Source: Flavobacteriaceae bacterium
Lineage (GTDB): Bacteria; Bacteroidota; Bacteroidia; Flavobacteriales; Flavobacteriaceae
Length of the DNA stretch: 10,189 nucleotides
Reading direction: 5' to 3'
NCBI GenBank assembly: GCA_019752245.1
Contig: JAIEMH010000158.1
Coordinates: 1-10,189, forward strand
Shown here: positions 6,828 through 10,189 of the stretch, piece by piece
Numbering within the stretch: position 1 is the first letter of the stretch
Layout of the letters: each line of letters starts with the position of its first letter
Program-made: the position numbers and the translations under genes
The notes under the pieces: generated by a model
Told to the model about the DNA's origin: nothing
What the model saw: only the letters and a program-made list of their open reading frames with translations
The model's database searches: none

Positions 6828-6861
6828 TAAGATTTAACTTGTTGTAAATCAATAAATCTTA
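6828..6861. repeat. Inverted repeat with two alternative right arms
   Basis: TAAGATTTA (6828-6836) is the exact reverse complement of TAAATCTTA (6853-6861), separated by 16 bases. The inner GATTTA (6831-6836) can pair instead with TAAATC at 6845-6850. The two right arms form a short direct repeat with an 8-base period. Together they would allow mutually exclusive hairpins if transcribed, but the arms are short and AT-rich. Confidence 0.3.
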
Positions 6862-6898
6862 ACCTAGAAATTTACGGATGCTTATTACAGTACGTAAT

Positions 6899-6906
6899 TA
6901 GTTTTG
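6899..6906 (+). promoter_or_regulatory. Weak promoter candidate for the adhesin unit, proximal
   Basis: TAGTTTTG matches TAnnTTTG and is the match closest to the small exported gene, giving a leader of about 135 bases to the TTG at 7046. No TTG -33 element is seen 17-23 bases upstream. If this is the real promoter, the repeats at 6755-6861 lie upstream of it and would act as DNA sites rather than RNA structures. Confidence 0.28.
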
Positions 6907-7045
6907 AAATTTCATGATGCTATTTTAAAAAAAAATATTTTGGGGAATTTTTACAAATAATAAATTAACCTCAAAAATGTTAAAAATTTAATTAACAGAA
7001 TATTTAAAATATAATATTATTAAAGAAGCAATAACGACTCTGTTC

Positions 7046-7582
7046 TTGAAAAAAAGCACTAATTCATTTTTAAGTGAAGTATTAAAACTAAATAAAATGT
7101 TTTTTATTTTATTGATGATTTTTTTGTCAATAAATAGTTTTTCACAAACCAATCAAACATTTTCTATAATAAAGAGAGATAATTTCTTGAATTCTTTAAG
7201 AACTAGTAGTACAAGAAATGCATCATCTTATGATGCTGTTCTAGATTTAATGGATGGAGTTCAATCGTCTATTTATTTGACTAGCAATCAAGTTAAAACT
7301 TTTGGAGCAAAACCAGTGTGTATGTACAGTGATTTAGCTTCTCTAGGCTTGGCTAACAGTTCGGGATTACTTGTAAATTATATTGAAATGGTTACTATAA
7401 AAGTTGATAGGCCATCTCAACTAAATTCTCCGATAGATCTTTCTGTCGTATCATCATATAAAAGTGTAAAATACATTTATTTTAGAGTAAGTTTTGATTT
7501 TGAATTAGCACAATTAATTCAAGCAATCAAAAATTGTGATACAAAGTGTATCGTAATATACAGTATAGAAAAAGGAGCATAA
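7046..7582 (+). CDS. Small exported protein of unknown function preceding the adhesin
   Basis: The 178-residue protein is not recognised as a named family. It has an N-terminal export signal: Lys2-Lys3, a hydrophobic core at 18-30 (MFFILLMIFLSIN), and likely cleavage at SFS-Q34. This leaves about 145 residues with three cysteines (C92, C164, C168) and alternating hydrophobic strands near 107-121 and 140-152. I found no enzyme motif, lipobox or transmembrane helix in the mature part. Two starts are possible. TTG at 7046 gives a signal peptide with a basic N-region, similar in length to that of the adhesin downstream; ATG at 7097 would leave almost no N-region. I prefer TTG, but not strongly. 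The stop is 34 bases before the adhesin ATG with no terminator between, so the two are probably cotranscribed. It may assist export, folding or surface display of the adhesin, which is inference from position only. Confidence 0.72.
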   Translation: MKKSTNSFLSEVLKLNKMFFILLMIFLSINSFSQTNQTFSIIKRDNFLNSLRTSSTRNASSYDAVLDLMDGVQSSIYLTSNQVKTFGAKPVCMYSDLASLGLANSSGLLVNYIEMVTIKVDRPSQLNSPIDLSVVSSYKSVKYIYFRVSFDFELAQLIQAIKNCDTKCIVIYSIEKGA

Positions 7583-7616
7583 TTCTATTAAAAAGTAGTA
7601 CAAAAATATTTATATT

Positions 7617-10189
7617 ATGAAAAATAATTACTCAAGTTTAAAATGTAACAAAAAGGCATTTTTGTTTCTGCAAATGGTATTCCTTCTTGGAATGGTATTT
7701 TCAGTTAATGCTCAAGTGATGGTTCCTTTTACTCAGAGAACTTCTCAATATACCCCAACAAAAAAGATTTATAATATTAAAGGAGACTTTACAATGTTGG
7801 GTAATACTAACTTAACACTTCAAAATTATGGAGCAACAACAAATAACAATAGTAATACTATGGTTTATGTTGATGTTGATGGAAATAGTATTGCAGGATT
7901 AAACGGAAGTCCAACATTTAACTCTTCTGCTGCAACATTAAATCTTTCAACTGAAAATGGTGCAGTTCCTTCGTGTTCAAGAATTGTTTATGCAGGTCTT
8001 TATTGGACTGGAAGAGCAGATCAAAGTGGTACAGCAAGTAATACATTTTCAGTTACTAAAACAATTAATGGTACTTCATACACTAAAAATTTCGATAAGA
8101 AAAAAATAATGTTTAAAGGTCCAAGTGCTAGTGCTTATACACAATTTACTGCTACATCTACAGATATTTATTATCCAACAACATCTACTGCAGATTATAT
8201 TTATTCATCTTATGCTGAAGTTACAGATTATGTTCGTCAAAATGGAATTGGACAATACTTAGCTGCTGATATTGCTCTTCGTGATGGAAATGGTGGTGGC
8301 ACCGGTTATTCTGGAGGATGGGGTTTAATAGTTGTATATGAAAACTCAAAGATGAAATATCGAGATGTGACGATATTTGATGGTCATGCTTACATTGTTG
8401 CCTCAAATACTTCTCCTTTTGATCTACCTGTTTCTGGATTTAACACAGTGCAAACAGGAACTGTTGGTGTTAAATTAGGTATGATGGCTAGTGAAGGTGA
8501 TGTTGGTTTGACAGGAGATTATTTTAGTATTAGAAAAAACAGTGATAATACTTATTTAAATTTGAATGATGCTTCCAATTCTACTACAAACTTTTTTAAT
8601 TCAACAATTAACACTGGAGGAAATAGTAGAAATCCAAATTTAACTAATAATACGGGTATTGACATTCATATGTTTAATGTGCCCAATGTAGGTAATGCAG
8701 TATTAGGAAACAATCAAACTTCTACTAATTTTAGATATGGTACAGGTGGTGATACTTATGCAATTTTCTCAATTGCTATGGCAGTTGATGCTTATATTCC
8801 TGAAATCCCATCTGTTATTCAGGCAGTTTCAATTAATAATGTTCCTGTTGGTGCTCAACCATACGTAGCACTACCGGGCGATGTAATTGAATATAATATA
8901 AATGTATATAACAGAGGAAGTGAGGCAACGAGTAATACCAAAATTACCATTCCTATTCCATATGCTGCATCTTTTGTTTCTGGAAGCATATTGAGAAATA
9001 TTAATTTTTCTCCAGCACCAGTTCCTAATAATGCTTATTTTGATCCATTAGCAGGAGGAAATGGTTCTATAATTTGGGATATCAGCACTTTACCTTTGCC
9101 TGCTGATCCAAACACTATTTTAGGGTCTTTAAAATTTAAATTTAAAGTAACTGAAGATTGTGCTATTTTAAAAAATCAAAATTGCTCGCCTAAAATATCA
9201 ATTTATGGAAATTCATCAGGTGTTGGTGTAGTTTCTGGAGTAAATTTCACGCAAGGACTTATTCAAGGTTATAGTGGTGTAGGAGCATGTCAAGGAGAAC
9301 CAATAACCGACTTACTTACAGTAAATATTAATGCAACAAATTTTGTTAATCAGAATTGTCAAAATACAGATAATAATTTTGTTTTCTATTATTGTAATAT
9401 TAGTGGTACTATTCCCGTATCACAAATAAGTGGAACATTTCCATCAGGAACAAGGTTTTATAATCAGTTTCCAATAACAGCTTCAACAATAGAATATACA
9501 GATACAAATCCATTCCCTGGAACTGTTGGAACACTAAACTATTATGCTGTTCCACCATTTTCTAACGGTTGTTATTTTGTTTTTTCTATTACAGTTGTAA
9601 ACAATTATACTGTTACTTTTCCTGCTAACTATTCTATAAATTCATGTAGTACGTCATCTATAACTGGATTAAGTTTTTCTACAACTCCTGTTCAAATATC
9701 TCAACAGCAATTTATATCTGCTGGTGGTACAATAACCAATGGATCAATAATAAATTCTATATTTTACGTCGATACTATTTCAAGTGGTTGTCCTAAAATT
9801 GTTAGTAGAGTTTTCACTATAAATACAAGTTGTATAAATGCAACTTCTACACACACACAGTTAATTACATTATTAGATACAACTGCTCCAGTTATTGCAG
9901 CTTTACCAGCGACGTCAACAATTAGTTGTCCAGCTACACCAAGTTTTGCAACAGCAACAGCAACTGATGCTTGTGGAAGTTCATTCACACTAACATTTAA
10001 TGATGTTACTACAAACGGACAATGTTCAGGAAGTTATTCAGTAACTAGAACATGGACAGCAACTGATTCATGTGGTAATGTTTCAACAGCATCACAAACA
10101 ATCAATGTAATTGATACAACTGCTCCAGTTATTGCAGCTTTACCAGCGACGTCAACAATTAGTTGTCCAGCTACACCAAGTTTTGCAAC
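7617..10189 (+). CDS. SprB-like giant adhesin with HYR-like repeats, 3' end missing
   Basis: The frame is open from ATG 7617 to the last base (857 complete codons) without a stop, so this is the N-terminal part of a larger surface protein. Residues 1-32 are a signal peptide (cleavage at NA-Q33). Residues about 40-400 form a Gly/Ser/Thr/Asn-rich beta domain with GLYWTGR at 127-133, GGWGLIVVYE at 233-242 and FDGHAY at 254-259, a pattern I associate with N-terminal domains of other secreted adhesins (DUF3344-like, by eye). Residues about 405-525 (ALPGDVIEYNINVYNRG) resemble a DUF11-type beta domain. From residue 754 a 79-residue HYR-like unit begins with DTTAPVIAALPA and contains ATDACG, RTWTATDSCGN and four cysteines; a second copy starts at 833. 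In Flavobacterium such proteins are typically exported by the type IX secretion system through a C-terminal domain, not visible here, and act in adhesion or gliding. SprB-like describes architecture; orthology is not shown. Confidence 0.9.
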   Translation, partial: MKNNYSSLKCNKKAFLFLQMVFLLGMVFSVNAQVMVPFTQRTSQYTPTKKIYNIKGDFTMLGNTNLTLQNYGATTNNNSNTMVYVDVDGNSIAGLNGSPTFNSSAATLNLSTENGAVPSCSRIVYAGLYWTGRADQSGTASNTFSVTKTINGTSYTKNFDKKKIMFKGPSASAYTQFTATSTDIYYPTTSTADYIYSSYAEVTDYVRQNGIGQYLAADIALRDGNGGGTGYSGGWGLIVVYENSKMKYRDVTIFDGHAYIVASNTSPFDLPVSGFNTVQTGTVGVKLGMMASEGDVGLTGDYFSIRKNSDNTYLNLNDASNSTTNFFNSTINTGGNSRNPNLTNNTGIDIHMFNVPNVGNAVLGNNQTSTNFRYGTGGDTYAIFSIAMAVDAYIPEIPSVIQAVSINNVPVGAQPYVALPGDVIEYNINVYNRGSEATSNTKITIPIPYAASFVSGSILRNINFSPAPVPNNAYFDPLAGGNGSIIWDISTLPLPADPNTILGSLKFKFKVTEDCAILKNQNCSPKISIYGNSSGVGVVSGVNFTQGLIQGYSGVGACQGEPITDLLTVNINATNFVNQNCQNTDNNFVFYYCNISGTIPVSQISGTFPSGTRFYNQFPITASTIEYTDTNPFPGTVGTLNYYAVPPFSNGCYFVFSITVVNNYTVTFPANYSINSCSTSSITGLSFSTTPVQISQQQFISAGGTITNGSIINSIFYVDTISSGCPKIVSRVFTINTSCINATSTHTQLITLLDTTAPVIAALPATSTISCPATPSFATATATDACGSSFTLTFNDVTTNGQCSGSYSVTRTWTATDSCGNVSTASQTINVIDTTAPVIAALPATSTISCPATPSFA
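9876..10189 (+). repeat. Tandem repeat, 237-bp period, inside the adhesin gene
   Basis: Bases 9876-9952 and 10113-10189 are identical over 77 positions, 237 bases (79 codons) apart, and in frame. The match starts exactly at the Asp codon of DTTAPV; the base just before differs (A at 9875, T at 10112). The second copy is cut by the end of the window. Complete identity including third codon positions points to recent duplication or homogenisation, or to assembly collapse of several near-identical copies. Confidence 0.95.

Larger units (their letters stand above)
6423..7045. other. Divergent intergenic spacer, no credible gene
   Basis: This 623-base, extremely AT-rich spacer separates the minus-strand housekeeping genes from the plus-strand adhesin unit. 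It holds the trmD promoter candidate on the left, two TAnnTTTG motifs facing right (6736-6743 and 6899-6906), and a cluster of inverted and direct repeats at 6755-6861. A third match, TATTTTTG at 6545-6552, also faces right but is far from any gene. The longest small frame I traced on the plus strand is 27 codons (6655-6738) and has no recognisable features. I see no tRNA, CRISPR or insertion-sequence signature. Confidence 0.75.

Noticed and set aside
8221..8406. Minus-strand frame inside the adhesin gene
   Set aside because: It is antisense to the continuous adhesin frame and its product is His/Gln-rich with no family features.
9850..9858. Short CA-dinucleotide run that could allow phase variation
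   Set aside because: Only about four units long and inside an intact frame; too short to suggest slippage control.
9764..9988. Minus-strand frame rich in Val and Ala near the repeats
   Set aside because: It is the complement of Thr/Ala-rich adhesin codons, so its open state follows from the composition of the real gene.
9876..10189. CRISPR-like direct repeats
   Set aside because: The repeat is in frame, has a 237-bp period and encodes a recognisable HYR-like protein unit, so it is a coding tandem repeat.

Overview
The window looks like chromosome from a member of the Flavobacteriia (Bacteroidota), most likely Flavobacterium or a close relative. Four things point there: the DNA is very AT-rich; signal peptides end in a typical Ala/Ser-Gln (AIAQ, SFSQ, NAQ); TAnnTTTG-type -7 promoter motifs precede several genes with no clear Shine-Dalgarno sites; and the right end encodes a large surface adhesin with HYR-like repeats of the kind found in gliding-motility adhesins (SprB-like) of this group. 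The genus is an inference.

Positions 1-6422 are all transcribed from the minus strand. In transcription order they are trmD (tRNA m1G37 methyltransferase), an IolW-like Gfo/Idh/MocA oxidoreductase three bases downstream, rplS (ribosomal protein L19) with its own -7 motif, a structured leader candidate and a terminator, icd (eukaryote-like NADP isocitrate dehydrogenase) with a -7 motif and a terminator, a 748-aa exported protein with an unusual N-terminal OmpA domain, and a short exported protein with one TPR-like helical pair. The first four are housekeeping genes of translation and central metabolism. The last two are envelope proteins.

Positions 6423-7045 form a 623-bp divergent spacer without a credible gene. 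It holds the putative trmD promoter, two weak candidate promoters facing right, and an unusual concentration of inverted and direct repeats at 6755-6861.

From about 7046 to the end the plus strand carries a probable two-gene transcription unit. The first gene encodes a small exported protein of unknown function. The second, 34 bases later, is an adhesin gene open from 7617 to the last base (857 complete codons). It has a signal peptide, an N-terminal beta-rich domain, a DUF11-like domain, and then the start of a tandem array of 79-residue, four-cysteine HYR-like repeats. The final 77 bases are identical to 9876-9952, and the identity begins exactly 77 bases before the end. This suggests the sequence stops where a de Bruijn assembler (k = 77) entered a collapsed repeat, so the real gene is probably much longer. 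The least understood material here is the small partner protein, the repeat-rich spacer and the unresolved adhesin.
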